Positions 1 to 10,600 of a stretch of 64,000 nt of DNA are shown here, in pieces. Origin of the DNA: Paenibacillus sp. sptzw28. GTDB lineage: Bacteria; Bacillota; Bacilli; Paenibacillales; Paenibacillaceae. Made by a program: the position numbers and the translations under genes. The notes under the pieces are model-generated. The model made no database searches and was not told the DNA's origin. It was given only the letters and a program-made list of their open reading frames with translations. Where the stretch lies: assembly GCF_019550795.1 (NCBI RefSeq), contig NZ_CP080545.1, positions 4,684,001-4,748,000 on the forward strand, read 5' to 3'. The stretch's first letter is position 1; each line of letters opens with the position of its first letter.

Positions 1-714
1 TATAGCGTCCGACACCGTCAATCCTTCTTCGGCCGCGGCCAGAAATAACATGAACATACCGAGCGTTGAACCGGTGGCAGCGGCGAATTCATTCCAGTGC
101 AAGCCCGGAACCTTGTGGCTGTGCTTCTCCCACCAGGCTAGCAGCAGCGGTTCGCGGCGGTCCTTCACGATATGCTTGTACACCTGCAAATCCCCGTACA
201 AGCCTACGAGCTCGGATACAAATGGCTGAACGCTGGCATAGGAAGGAAGCCTATTCACGCACGATTGGCATGTGCGTACCAGCTCATGCAAATAACCGCC
301 GTCTTCGCGCTCGCTGCGCAGCGCATAATAGTCGCGAAGCGGCGCATTCGGGTTTACGGCATCCAGCATCGACTGATGAAGCAGCCGGAAGTCGCCCTCG
401 TCCAGCGAAGTGCTGCGGTCGCATAAGTTATCCAAATAGTCGCTTATTGTCTGCAAGGCGACAATGAGCGGAATCAATATATGACGCTTGCCTAAGTTGG
501 CCGCGGCATATACGCCCCCTCCTTCGCAGTGAAACTGCTTGTTGGTCATGCTTGCAAGAGCCTGCGTCCTCAATTCCGTGTCTGGAATAAGCTCCGCGAT
601 CGTCCGCAGACGCCGAAGCTCCGATCTGACTTCCGGCAGCACATATTTATAAACCCGGTACATAAGCAGTACGGGCGTTCTCGGCACATGGCGAGCACGA
701 GCTGGCATCGGCAT
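1..714 (-). CDS. ytpB: Tetraprenyl-beta-curcumene synthase-like protein, C-terminus cut by window edge
   Basis: The reading frame is open from a start at 714 to the window edge, giving 238 codons with no stop, so the 3' end lies outside. The translation shows the aspartate-rich motif SDYLDNLCDR at about residues 87-96 and the segment FHCEGGGVYAA, both typical of the DUF2600/YtpB family. In Bacillus subtilis YtpB is a cytosolic terpene synthase that makes C35 tetraprenyl-beta-curcumene; that role is transferred from the family. The start is supported by AAGGAGGG about 9 nt upstream of the ATG. It lies 27 bp behind a small hypothetical gene on the same strand, so the two are probably co-transcribed. 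Confidence 0.85.
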   Translation of the reverse strand, partial: MPMPARARHVPRTPVLLMYRVYKYVLPEVRSELRRLRTIAELIPDTELRTQALASMTNKQFHCEGGGVYAAANLGKRHILIPLIVALQTISDYLDNLCDRSTSLDEGDFRLLHQSMLDAVNPNAPLRDYYALRSEREDGGYLHELVRTCQSCVNRLPSYASVQPFVSELVGLYGDLQVYKHIVKDRREPLLLAWWEKHSHKVPGLHWNEFAAATGSTLGMFMLFLAAAEEGLTVSDAI

Positions 715-741
715 TGTTGGCGCCCTCCTTGACACATTCCT

Positions 742-1059
742 TTAGGAATGGCGCCGCGTTTCAATCTCCTGATTGATGCGGTACCAAATATGCAAATCGT
801 TAATGCGGCTTGCCAGTTCCGCAATATCGGCATTTATTGTACAGGAAGTCTCGAAATCTTCTTCCTCGTTTAATTGCGCCTGTTTCGTATTAATTAAGCG
901 CTCGAGCGCAAAAACCCGGTCCGGGATGGTACCGCGAATAACTTCCCAACGGGTAACGATATCCGCTTGCTCTTGATCGTTGTAACACTCCCACTCACGA
1001 TTCAGTTCGGGCAGCGCGATACCAAGCCGTTCGTTCCATATGAAAAATTGGTTCACCAT
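742..1059 (-). CDS. Conserved-looking hypothetical protein, 105 aa
   Basis: I do not recognise a characterised family. The product is acidic and probably helical, with motifs such as RWEVIRGTIPDRV and SRINDLHIWYRINQEIE and no signal peptide or membrane segment. I chose the ATG at 1059 because GGGGG lies 7 nt upstream. An in-frame ATG at 1173 would add 38 residues of unlikely composition and has a weaker ribosome site. The gene directly precedes ytpB (27-bp gap) and is divergent from the MFS transporter gene. The tight spacing suggests shared transcription with ytpB but gives no function. Confidence 0.6.
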   Translation of the reverse strand: MVNQFFIWNERLGIALPELNREWECYNDQEQADIVTRWEVIRGTIPDRVFALERLINTKQAQLNEEEDFETSCTINADIAELASRINDLHIWYRINQEIETRRHS

Positions 1060-1217
1060 GTAAAACCCCCAACCAATAATGTACCATTTCAGAACGCACA
1101 AATCCAGAGCGAAATCTTGTTCGTTCGGTTCGTTTACACAATCTGGAAGAGGTGGTTTGAGTTCGGGTGTCATTTATTGCCACCGTAAAGTTCTGCACTC
1201 TGCAGCGCCCTCATCCG

Positions 1218-1226
1218 TGCTATACT
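1218..1226 (+). promoter_or_regulatory. Extended -10 promoter element for the MFS gene
   Basis: TGC-TATACT fits the extended -10 pattern TGnTATAAT with one mismatch and lies about 45 bp upstream of the ATG at 1269. No good -35 hexamer is visible. This is inference from pattern alone. Confidence 0.4.
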
Positions 1227-1268
1227 GATGTACAAAGTAATGGATATGGATATGGAGTGACAGAGATT

Positions 1269-2480
1269 ATGGGTTTATCAAGTTCCGGTTCGGGGCCAAC
1301 CGCAGCACTTACGGGGGCCGTGAAATCGTCTACCGCTTCTAAGGAAGCAAACCTGCTGAGAAGCTTCAGCTTTGCCGTGTATATGACACAAGCGATTGTC
1401 GTCTCGTATTTTCCTCTCTACTTCCTCGACCGGGGGTTTTCGGCTTCCCAAATCGGAATTATATATGCCACCGGACCGTTTATCTCCGTTTTTGCCAATC
1501 TGCTGTTTGGTGCCGCCAGCGATAAGTACCGCACCATCAAGAAAATATTAGTCTCTTTATTAATCGGACAGTTCCTCATGGTATCTTTGCTTTTTTCAAC
1601 CGACTCCTTTATACTCATTTGCTTTCTCATGCTTGCCTTTTATTTTTGCCAGACGCCGATGAATCCACTAAGCGACAGCCTCATCCTTCTGTCCAGCCAA
1701 TTTACGGGTACGCCTTATGCGCTCGTCCGCATTTTCGGCTCGCTGGGCTTCGCTTTTATGGCCTTCTTCATGGGGCAGCTTCTGAGGTTCACCGGGTCCT
1801 CATCCACTTTGATTTTCTGCCTGTGCAGCGTAGGGATTTCCTTCATGTTCTCGCTTGGGCTTAAAGACTATCAGGGATCGCTGCGAAAAATTGAATTCTC
1901 CGGCTTTTACAAGCTGCTGCGTAAGCCTGAGATCGTCGCCTTTTTCGTCCTCATATTGATAATTTCGATCTCTCACCGAATGTATGAAGGTTTTCTGGCC
2001 GTAACGCTCCGGGAAATGGGAGCCAGCGATTCACTGGTCGGCATTGCCTGGTTAACTTCAGCGGTCAGCGAAATTCCGGTATTCTTTCTGCTCGGCAAAT
2101 ACGGGCATAAGTATAAAGAGCTGCCGCTGCTGGCAATAGCGAGTCTTATGTATGCGATCCGGTTCTGGCTGATCAGCGAAATTACGTCGCCCGTCTGGAT
2201 CCTTCCGATCCAGGCTATGCACAGCGTTTCGTTCGGCATATACTTCGCTACGGCACTGCGCTATTTATCATCTATTATACCGGACGAGTACCGCTCCTCG
2301 GGCCAGGCCGTTTATGCCGTCGTATGGACGGGTTTTGCCGGTATTATAAGCGGTACGGCCGGCGGCGCGGTTTTCGAGCATTTTGGCAAAAGCGCCTTCT
2401 TCCAATTGGCGATGACATTGGCGCTTGTCGCCTCCGTGAGCTTCCTGGCGAAACATTTTATTACCCGGGCGAGCGGATAA
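1269..2480 (+). CDS. MFS transporter of the MFS_1-like (LacY/nucleoside-symporter) type
   Basis: This is a polytopic membrane protein of 403 residues, the usual size for a 12-helix major facilitator. The N-terminal half has FPLYFLDRGFSASQIG and the loop 2-3 signature FGAASDKYRTIKK, the MFS G-x-x-x-D motif. Hydrophobic segments recur through the protein. I placed the start at ATG 1269, where TGGAGTGA sits 8 nt upstream. Upstream in-frame codons add 34 residues with no membrane character. The substrate cannot be told from sequence. It is followed 66 bp later by a nitroreductase gene on the same strand and may share its transcript. Confidence 0.85.
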   Translation: MGLSSSGSGPTAALTGAVKSSTASKEANLLRSFSFAVYMTQAIVVSYFPLYFLDRGFSASQIGIIYATGPFISVFANLLFGAASDKYRTIKKILVSLLIGQFLMVSLLFSTDSFILICFLMLAFYFCQTPMNPLSDSLILLSSQFTGTPYALVRIFGSLGFAFMAFFMGQLLRFTGSSSTLIFCLCSVGISFMFSLGLKDYQGSLRKIEFSGFYKLLRKPEIVAFFVLILIISISHRMYEGFLAVTLREMGASDSLVGIAWLTSAVSEIPVFFLLGKYGHKYKELPLLAIASLMYAIRFWLISEITSPVWILPIQAMHSVSFGIYFATALRYLSSIIPDEYRSSGQAVYAVVWTGFAGIISGTAGGAVFEHFGKSAFFQLAMTLALVASVSFLAKHFITRASG

Positions 2481-2546
2481 ATCCTGCCTCTTTTCTGTTG
2501 CAAAAGCGGGAGGTTTCACTATAATGAGGGAGGGAGTGATAGAGAG

Positions 2547-3194
2547 ATGAATTTTGAATCGGTAAAAGTGCTGATCCATGAACGCCGAAGCGTTCGCAAA
2601 TTTACGGACGAGCCCGTCACAACGGAGCAAATACGCGAATTAATCGATTGCGCTCGCTATGCGCCAAGCGACACGAACTCGCAAACCTGGAAATTTGTCG
2701 TGATAACGAATAAGACGAAAATAAAAGCGATAGAAGATCTGACCTGGGTTCAGCTCCATTCCCGGGCAGAGCGTGCGGAAGCGCAAGGGTTGAACAAGGA
2801 AGCGAGGCTGCTCCTGAAATCATTCGGTCCTTATGCGACGGCTTTCTCCGACGCGCCTGCGTTAATCGTATGCCTGGCAACGCCGTATGCTTCAAAATTC
2901 CGCGACCGGATATTCGATCCGATCGGCCTGGTCGGTGACGAAGTATGGCGGGAGGAAGGAATCAAGAGCAGCTGCCTGGCTGCACAGAATTTAATGCTGG
3001 CCGCCCATGCAATGGGTCTGGCTACCTGTCCGATGACCGGTCCCGTGCTGCTTGCCGAGAAGCAGCTCAAGGAATATTTGGGCATCGAAGAGCATCTCGA
3101 TGTGAATATGGTCATCGCTCTCGGGTATCCTTCGGAAACGCCCGGCAAGCTGCCGCGCAAAGAGATTGATGAAATATTGACGATCGTGGAATAG
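2547..3194 (+). CDS. Nitroreductase family protein (FMN-dependent)
   Basis: The 215-residue protein opens with VLIHERRSVRKFTDEP, the typical nitroreductase N-terminus whose Arg/Ser residues contact FMN phosphate. It continues with ARYAPSDTNSQTWKFVV and ends with VIALGYPSETPGKLPRK. Such enzymes are cytosolic homodimeric flavoproteins that use NAD(P)H to reduce nitro compounds, quinones or flavins. The natural substrate is unknown. The ATG has an AGGGAGG/GGAG purine-rich ribosome site just upstream. A long hairpin begins 4 nt after the stop codon. Confidence 0.88.
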   Translation: MNFESVKVLIHERRSVRKFTDEPVTTEQIRELIDCARYAPSDTNSQTWKFVVITNKTKIKAIEDLTWVQLHSRAERAEAQGLNKEARLLLKSFGPYATAFSDAPALIVCLATPYASKFRDRIFDPIGLVGDEVWREEGIKSSCLAAQNLMLAAHAMGLATCPMTGPVLLAEKQLKEYLGIEEHLDVNMVIALGYPSETPGKLPRKEIDEILTIVE

Positions 3195-3198
3195 CCTT

Positions 3199-3255
3199 TG
3201 CATTAAGGGGAGGCCTTCAGTGGATGAATTCACTTGAAGGCACTCCCCTTATGCA
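3199..3255. repeat. Long imperfect inverted repeat (24-25 bp arms)
   Basis: The left arm at 3199-3222 and right arm at 3231-3255 are near-perfect reverse complements with two one-base bulges, separated by the 8-nt loop gatgaatt. It starts 4 nt after the nitroreductase stop and covers the last codons of the truncated gene on the other strand. Neither side has a T-run, so it is not a standard intrinsic terminator, although it may act as an mRNA 3'-end stabiliser. Confidence 0.7.
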
Positions 3256-3489
3256 TGGAAGAACGGCTATCGGCCCGGACGCCTGCCCGCCGACCGTTGA
3301 AGCCTTGATGGATGTCCTGGCCAATAGATGCATACTCGTATAACAAGCCTTCAACACCCCCTCATCATCTGTGGCGGCGGCCTTAATGCTTAGCATGAGA
3401 AAAGCGATCGTCACGCCAAGCATGATTGCGCTAAACAGAAGATGAAGAGTAAGAAGCCACTTCCTTGCAACTATTGATATTCTGTTCAC
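3217..3489 (-). pseudogene. Truncated DUF2269-like membrane protein gene
   Basis: The predicted 90 residues begin like small membrane proteins of the DUF2269-like type (RKWLLTLHLLFSAIMLG, then KACYTSMHLLARTSIKASTVG). These families normally have about four helices and 140-160 residues. Here the sequence loses family character right after KASTVG and runs through GGQASGPIAVLP into the long hairpin at 3199-3255, with no second half. I read it as the 5' remnant of a gene whose 3' part was lost. The GTG at 3489 has AGAGGGG about 10 nt upstream; a TTG at 3498 is the alternative. The family assignment is from memory. Confidence 0.55.
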
Positions 3490-3573
3490 CTTATACAAGC
3501 CCCTCTGCGATCTTTGTATTTGATTGTAGACCGCAGATGTTGACTCCGCTTAAATAAAAACTAAAGAAAGTAT

Positions 3574-3627
3574 AAAAAAACCTTCAGGCCTCTCGTATGT
3601 TGACCATACGAAGCCGGAAGGCGTTTT
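3574..3627 (-). terminator. Intrinsic terminator downstream of yebC
   Basis: The hairpin arms CCTTCaGGC-TC-CGTATG and CATACGaaGccGGAAGG are flanked by seven A on the left and five T on the right. It can stop transcription in both directions and lies 44 bp after the yebC stop. Confidence 0.8.
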
Positions 3628-3670
3628 TCATGAATCCTGTTTGTGGTGATTAAGCCGGTTTTAACTCGTC

Positions 3671-4399
3671 TTATACTTCGTCTTCGATCTCGAAGTTCGC
3701 GAAAACGTCCTGAACGTCTTCATTGTCCTCGAATGCATCCATCATTTTCAGCAGCTTCTCGGCATTCTCGCCTTCCGCTTTGACCGTGTTTTGAGGCAGC
3801 CAGCGCACTGCGGCGCTTGTGAAGCTGTAGCCTTCTTTCTCCAGAGCGGTCTTTACCTGTTCGAATTCGTGCGGATGAGTAAGAATTTCATAGCTGTCCT
3901 CATTCACGATAACATCCTCCGCACCTGCCTCCAGCGCGAGCATAATCATGGTGTCCTCGTCCGTCTCGTGATACTCACGGTCCACGACGAGAAGCCCCTT
4001 CTGGTCGAACATATACGAAACGCAGCCGCTCTCCCCCATATTGCCGCCGCGTTTATTGAATATGGAGCGGACGTCGGCAGCTGTCCGGTTGCGGTTATCG
4101 GTCAGGCAGCGCACCATGATGGCGACGCCTCCGGGGCCGTATCCTTCGTACATGATTTCTTCGTAATCGACGCTATCGGCGCTTCCTGCCGCCTTCTTGA
4201 TTGCACGCTCGATATTATCGACCGGCATCTGTTCGGCGCGAGCCGCTGTGATGGCGGTTTTGAGCGCAAAATTGGATTCGGGGTTCGGCCCGCCTTTACG
4301 TGCATGTACATAAATCTCGCGTGCCAGCTTGACGAATTTATTATTTTTAGCCTGATCGGCCTTCCCTTTACGGTCTTTAAACAATTTAAATTTAGGCAT
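3671..4399 (-). CDS. yebC: YebC/PmpR (TACO1) family protein
   Basis: The 242-residue protein matches the YebC family: an N-terminal basic segment MPKFKLFKDRKGKADQ, then AREIYVHARKGGPNP, RAIKKAAG, the hallmark YEGYGPGGVA, and RSIFNKRGGNMGESGC. The family was long annotated as transcriptional regulators. Recent work links bacterial YebC and mitochondrial TACO1 to relieving ribosome stalling at proline-rich stretches. The N-terminus differs from the classic GHSKW form, pointing to the second paralogue type found in Firmicutes. The start is ATG 4399 with GGGGAG 8 nt upstream. An upstream codon at 4429 would add ten unlikely residues. Confidence 0.92.
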   Translation of the reverse strand: MPKFKLFKDRKGKADQAKNNKFVKLAREIYVHARKGGPNPESNFALKTAITAARAEQMPVDNIERAIKKAAGSADSVDYEEIMYEGYGPGGVAIMVRCLTDNRNRTAADVRSIFNKRGGNMGESGCVSYMFDQKGLLVVDREYHETDEDTMIMLALEAGAEDVIVNEDSYEILTHPHEFEQVKTALEKEGYSFTSAAVRWLPQNTVKAEGENAEKLLKMMDAFEDNEDVQDVFANFEIEDEV

Positions 4400-4535
4400 T
4401 AAGATCGCTCCCCTGACGTTTAATTCCAATGATCAGTTTAACATCACTTTCACCTTTCGGTCAAAGCATAGTCCTCCTATTCAGATTATCGGTCCAGATC
4501 GCAAACGGTTAAAAAGCCGCCAGAAAATCCGAGAA

Positions 4536-4586
4536 CAAAAAGATCACCCTCCACCTGGCCAATAGGGCCAATCAGAGGGTGATTGC
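4536..4586 (-). terminator. Intrinsic terminator of the giant secreted-protein gene
   Basis: On the minus strand a stem GATCACCCTC pairs with GAGGGTGATC and is followed by TTTTTG. Inside the loop a second small stem (TGGCC/GGCCA) is possible. It lies 49 bp after the stop at 4635. Confidence 0.8.
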
Positions 4587-4634
4587 TGTTTACGGGAATC
4601 AAGTAAGCCAGTTCGAGTTATTGCTCGCTGCCGA

Positions 4635-7600
4635 TCAAGTCGATAACGGCTTCAGCGACTCAATCGCATTCAGCAGGTGTGCAGCCGCATTGTCGATTGT
4701 CGCTTGATCCGCATCGGCGGGCAGTGCATTCGCATACGCGACCGCTTCATCAAGCGCTTGCCGGCTCTCTTGTGTATACTGCGTTTCATCGAGAGCGGCA
4801 GCTTCCGCCAGCAGCACCGTGACAAGGCTGTTGTCAATCCATGGCTTCGCCGTATTGTTCATTGCCGCCTGAATTTCTTCTGCGCTCAGTACGTGATTAT
4901 AGACGCGGAATTCGTCGATCAAACCGTTGAACAACGGATCAGGCCATTGGCTCTTGCCGATGTAGTTTACTTTTGGTTTGAAATCACTCGGCTTGATGGT
5001 GACATTGCTATTGGTTGCCTTCAATTCGCCGTTCACATACAGCTTCGCCGTGCCTCCGCCGACAGTGACCGCCACATGCACCCAATGATTGACAGGCAGC
5101 TTCGACGTTTGGACGGCTTGTTCGCCGCCGCCGTCCTTGATCGCGAAACGCATCACATTGCCGCTGGAACTCGGCGTCAGGAACAGATATTGATTGGTGT
5201 TGTTCCCGAAGTCGAAGATACGCTGCCACGCATTTCCGCCTCTCCAGTTGACCCAAGTCGCTACGGTTACGGCATCGGATGTGGACAAAGCGTGCCAGGA
5301 AGGCAGCGTGGCGAAGCTATTGATGCCGTTCAGATCGATCGCCTGGCCAAACTTGCCTTCCGTATAAGCCGGTGTACCGTCTACGGTTGCATGGGTTCCC
5401 CCGAACGCATTCTCCGCATTGCCTTCAAACGAATAGAGCGACATCGGAACCGGGACCAGCAAACCTTCGGCTTGCTCGCCGATCCGCTTCAATTCATTCA
5501 GGTACGTATAGTAGCTGCCCTTCGTGTAGTTTACAGGTTCGCCGATGTAATTCCTGGCCGTTCTCTCGCTTTCCAGCTTGAACGGGGCGGTCGCCGTCAC
5601 ATACAACGTGCCTGGCGCTATGCCGATTTGTGGAACGCTTACGGTTGCGTACGTGCTTTCGGTAACGGTTGCGGCGCCAAGAAGCGCCTCGGTATCCGAG
5701 GAGTTCCGGTATACCTTCACAACGGTTCCAGCCGCAAGCCCGGAAACTTGAACCGTATCCGCCGTTCCTTCCGCATTATTGGTTACATTGATATCGGATG
5801 CGGTAAGCGGTGCCGTGATGTTATCCGTCTTGTATTTAACAATCAATTCAGCTGCGAATTGTCCCGGGACGCTCGTACCGGAAGTATATTCTTTCGTAAG
5901 TGGATTTACTTCTCCGCTCGGAACAGACAGCAGGAACGTCGCTCTGGTGCCTTGATTCGCTTTGGCAATCTCCGTCACGTCCAAATTCCAGGTTCCGTTG
6001 ATGCCATACACCGTATTGGCGCTATCAGGAGTTATGACAGCCGATGCATTCGGTCCATCGAAGAAATCAAGAGCCGCTTGCGTGCTTCCGCCAAAATACC
6101 CGGCTTTCAATTCGGCTCCTAGCGTACCGCCGGCACCCGGTTCTTTCCAGTCATCCCACTCGATATGGTGCGCCCGCAGGGTAGCCGATCTTGTGTTGGC
6201 CCGATACATCTTCAAGGTAACGGACTCGATGGCTTCATCCTCCAAATCCGGAACGTTGTTAAAGGTAACGATGCCGAATCTTTTATTCCCTTCCTGTGTC
6301 CCGTTGGATAGAATAGTAAACTGATTGAAGTCGCCAGGTGCGGTGGTGTTAAACCGCAGCGTGGCATCTTTCTCCGCCTTCAGGTTAATAAGCCCATTCT
6401 CGCCCGGGTACGACTTAGCCGTTCTGGCGCTCTCCATCTTGCCGGGAATCGTCGCGGATACGTATAGAACGCCGGATTCCGAGCCGATTTGCGGAATCTT
6501 AACGGTTCCGTACGTGCTTTCCGTTACCGTTGCGCCGAGTACTTCGAGATCCGTTGGCCTGCGATATACCTTCACGACAGTGCCCTCAGGCAGACCCGAC
6601 ACTTGGATCTCATCGTCCAGTCCCTCAAGGTAGTTGTTCACCTTGATCGACGATACGTGAGGCGCAGGCGTTTCGTCAGGCGGATATACTGCATTGGAAA
6701 ATCCGAGCACCAATCCGTCCGCAGAGATCGCTGCAATTTTATATGCCGGGAAATCGTCGAAACCCGGTCCGACGTCCACATGCGACAACAACGGAGTTTC
6801 CGAAACCAGACCAGTCCACGGGGAGTTGTCCTCAAGTTCCAAGGTGCCTGGCTTAAATACCGGATCAGTTAGCGCAGCTTCCGTGTCATACGTGCGGAAA
6901 AGGCTGAACTTGACCGCTTGCTTCGGTTTATTCCAGGCAAACTTGACGCTGCTGCCGTCCCTTTGCACATAGGGATATATTTGTCCGCGCGGCATTTCTT
7001 CTACGGTTACGCCGCTGAAGCTTGCATCTTTGGCCGCAGCGACACCCGCATAGACTGCATAAGGGAACGGGGTAAATATCCGCTTCACCATTTGCCATTT
7101 CACGCCTTCTCGGGACACATAGGCGTGAATGAAATGCGAATCGTAGTCGCGAACCAGCTTCAGATACGGATAATCTTCCGCGCGAAGTCCGATCAGCATT
7201 GCATTCATCGGGCTTTTCTTCTCTTCTGAGAAGGCGTGGCGGGAATCCCTTGTCCGGTTCTGCAATACAAGATTGCCGTCCTGATCGGCGCCGAAATAAA
7301 TATACCGGGTATTGTCCTGCAGCTTATCGCGCATCATGATGCCGCTTGCGCTTCCGTTCCAGCTGTCCAGCTTCGCACTGACGGCGCTGCTTCCGGCAGC
7401 CGCTTGGTTTACAAAATGCAGCCAATCCCGGATATCCCGATCGTAGATGATCAGGTCGTTGCCTTCTCCCAGGCCGTGGCCGTTCGCGCCGGTAATCGCG
7501 ATGCTCGAACCGGACACCGCCGCTTTGCCCGCCGTCGTGCCGATGCGTTCGTCACGCCATGCCATGCCGGGCAGTCCGGACACCGGGACAGTCAGAGTAA

Positions 7601-10600
7601 CCTTTGCCCGATAGGATTCATCTCCCGCTCCAATCCCGTTCACAGCGGAAACTTTATAGTAGTACACTTTGCCGTTTTGAACCGTGGAATCTTTGTAGTA
7701 GTTCCCTTTTACCCCTGTAGCAATAACCGCGTACTTGCCGTTTTCCGTTTCCGATCGGGTAATGGTGTAGGATTGTGCACCGGCCGTCGTTTTCCAGGTA
7801 ATTCCCGCATAACCGTTTCCGGCCAACGCGCTTGCAAAATCAACCGTATCCGGTTCCTTGTCCCTTTGATAATCGGACGTTAATTTCAACACCATTGCCG
7901 TCTTTGGCGATACAGTCACTTTCCCGGTGCGCGCAATCGGAAGCTGCTGACCGGATACGAGATCAAGGACGGTTGTTCCTTTATAATCCGTCGGTATTTT
8001 GACCTCGAAGGATCGTTCGTTTCCATAAACGCCGCGGGTCGTATTGAAAATCATGAAATACTTCCCGTACCTTGCGGTCAGCAAATCCGGGTAACCGGCG
8101 TAAGGCGTGTCCGCCTCGAAATTGTCGCGGTCCGTCTTGCCGACGCCGGACTGATACGTGATCGGAATGATTTCTCCCGCCGTCGATTGCGGTGCCGTTG
8201 CGCCGTTCGTCAACTGGTCTTCGAAGAAAATCATGTCGATATTGTCCATGCGAATCCAATAGTCCTGATATTGATATTTGCCGTCGGTCGCAATTTGGAC
8301 GATGTGGTCGTAATTATCGCCAAGAACGTGCAGTCTGCCGTTTGCACTGTAGCCTTTGTTAAGCTCGTTCAGGTTGCCGAACATTCTGAAGTCGCCATCC
8401 CGCAGCGAGATGAACATATTGTCGACGTCCGCCCAGGCAAACTGCTCGTAATCGGCCGGGTTTACGCCAAGCGCCGCAATTTCACCTTCCGTATAGTAAT
8501 CGAAATCCGTTTGCGGAAGAACGGCTCCCGCCGCTACGCTGTCAAACCGTTCGTAATCGTCGCGGGTCTCCGAAATGTACTTATACGTCTCCGCCAGATG
8601 GTAATCCTCTCCGCTATTCGTGCCTCTGGTTCCGAAGGTGAAATTGAACAGTTGGTGATCCGCAAGCTGCTGCTGCGCGAAACCGACCGCTTCCTTCGCA
8701 TACTGCCAGTACTCGTTCCATTCCGGGCCGCTGTACCTTTGCTCGTTGTGAACCATCTCCATTTCCAGAGATGCGTACTGCATCGCCATCCCGGTTGAAG
8801 TTCTCGCACCATACGCGTAGAAACCTGCAAAAGCCGTGTTCCGCTCATCCGTGACTTGTTCCGCTCTCATAATTCGTTTCCCGCCTTCATCCACACCCAT
8901 GTACCGGGTAAACCCGCGGGCATGCATGTTTTTCAATGCCAGCTTCAGGATTTGATCGTTCAATTCCTCATCGCCGGGGTGGTTTAACGTTTTGTAGAAG
9001 TACTTCAAAAGGTAATTGGCCGCCTCGCCGTAATTGGCGACATATCCGTTCTCCCTTGTCTGCCCCGCTTCCGTCAGGCCGGTGTAATGCTCGCCGTACG
9101 GCAGCCGCCTGACGACGTTCCCGTTCGCATCCAGCTTGCTCTTCGCGAGTCCTTTAGCGACAATTTGCAAGTAATCTTCCGTGAACCTGGCCGTCTGGTC
9201 ATGATAGAACAAGGAATGGTACAAATCCAATTCTTCGCCGTTCGTGCCGACCAGCACTTCTTCTCCTAGGAACGGTTGCCCCCCTACCGCTTCAAGAAGA
9301 ATCTGATGGCTGCGCTCTTTTCCTTCAAAGAACGGAGAGCCGATCAGGCGAAGACCTTCGTGCGCTTCCCATGCGCCTTCATACGTGTACAACACTTGAT
9401 TATAGATATAGGACAATCTGGAACGGGCAAAGTCAAAATTCGCTTTCAACACGCGCTCCCACGCTTCACGGCGAGTTAATTCGCCGCCATTCCAGTCTAC
9501 TCCCGCAAGCGAGTACAGTCCGTCGAGCGTTCCCGTCACAAACGGCTGATCGAGGAATGCGTTGAATGCCGCCTCGCCATAGATGGCGTCGTCCTTGATG
9601 AGCTGTTCGACAATATACAACGCCTCGCCTAATGCGCCATAATAGCCGCCCCAGTCGCCTTGATGACCGCCCCTTGTCACCAGCCTGATATTGCCATAGT
9701 AATCTTTGACATGGTTGTCGATCACTTTGAAAATACGTTGAAGCGCCGCCTTCTTCGCTTCCGCCGTCTTGGCAGGAGACCAGTCATATTGGAGCGCATT
9801 CGCATAAAACCGCAGATCGTCCTTATACCGTTCAATCGATAATTTGGCATTCGGGCTGCCGTCTATTATAGCGGAATACGAACTGAACGTATTGACCATG
9901 TTTAACATATATTGGTCAACGATGGCTTGCTTCTCTGCATCCGTTATATCGTCTCTTAGATAGGAGTTTCCTTCCTTGAGCTTGGAGCCCTGCACCTCGC
10001 CGGACACATCCAGATAGGCTTCGTTATGCGTATACGCGTTGTAATACCCTCTGGACGGCTGGTCCACGTTCGTGCCGAAGTTCCCGCTATACGTCCTTAC
10101 CGTTATTTCGACAGTATTGCGCCCGTGTGTATGCTCGAGCGGAAGCAGCGTCGTACAGTAATAAAACCGATTCGGCAGCGCGCCGCTTGTCCCCATCTCG
10201 AGCGCCTGGTAGTCGCCGACGCGGCGGTACCCGATCTGCTCCCCGTTAATGTACACCATCGTTTTGTAGCTTGATGCATCGCTCCCCCAGAACTTAACGG
10301 TGAAATAGTTTTGGGCAGTCGGGTCGACCTTCATCGTAAAAGTCATTTCCCCGCCCTGGATATCGGCCGGAGTGCGCGGAAGCGCAACCCGCGTGGATTC
10401 CCCTAACGCACCGATAACTGCGTTTGTGTAATCACCCTTGAACCGGTGTGCCTGCTCCGATTCCGGGTTCCCGAATATCATCTCGTCTAAAATGCCTTTC
10501 GTTATTTCTTCCTCCTCAGCCATAACTTCGCCGGATCCGATCGCCCCTGTCACCGGCATTGCAATTGCAGCGATAAGAACCACAATCAAGATTCGCCTCG

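Noticed and set aside
4677..6122. Plus-strand open frame of 481 codons
   Set aside because: Antisense to the giant secreted-protein gene, whose signal peptide and modules are clear.
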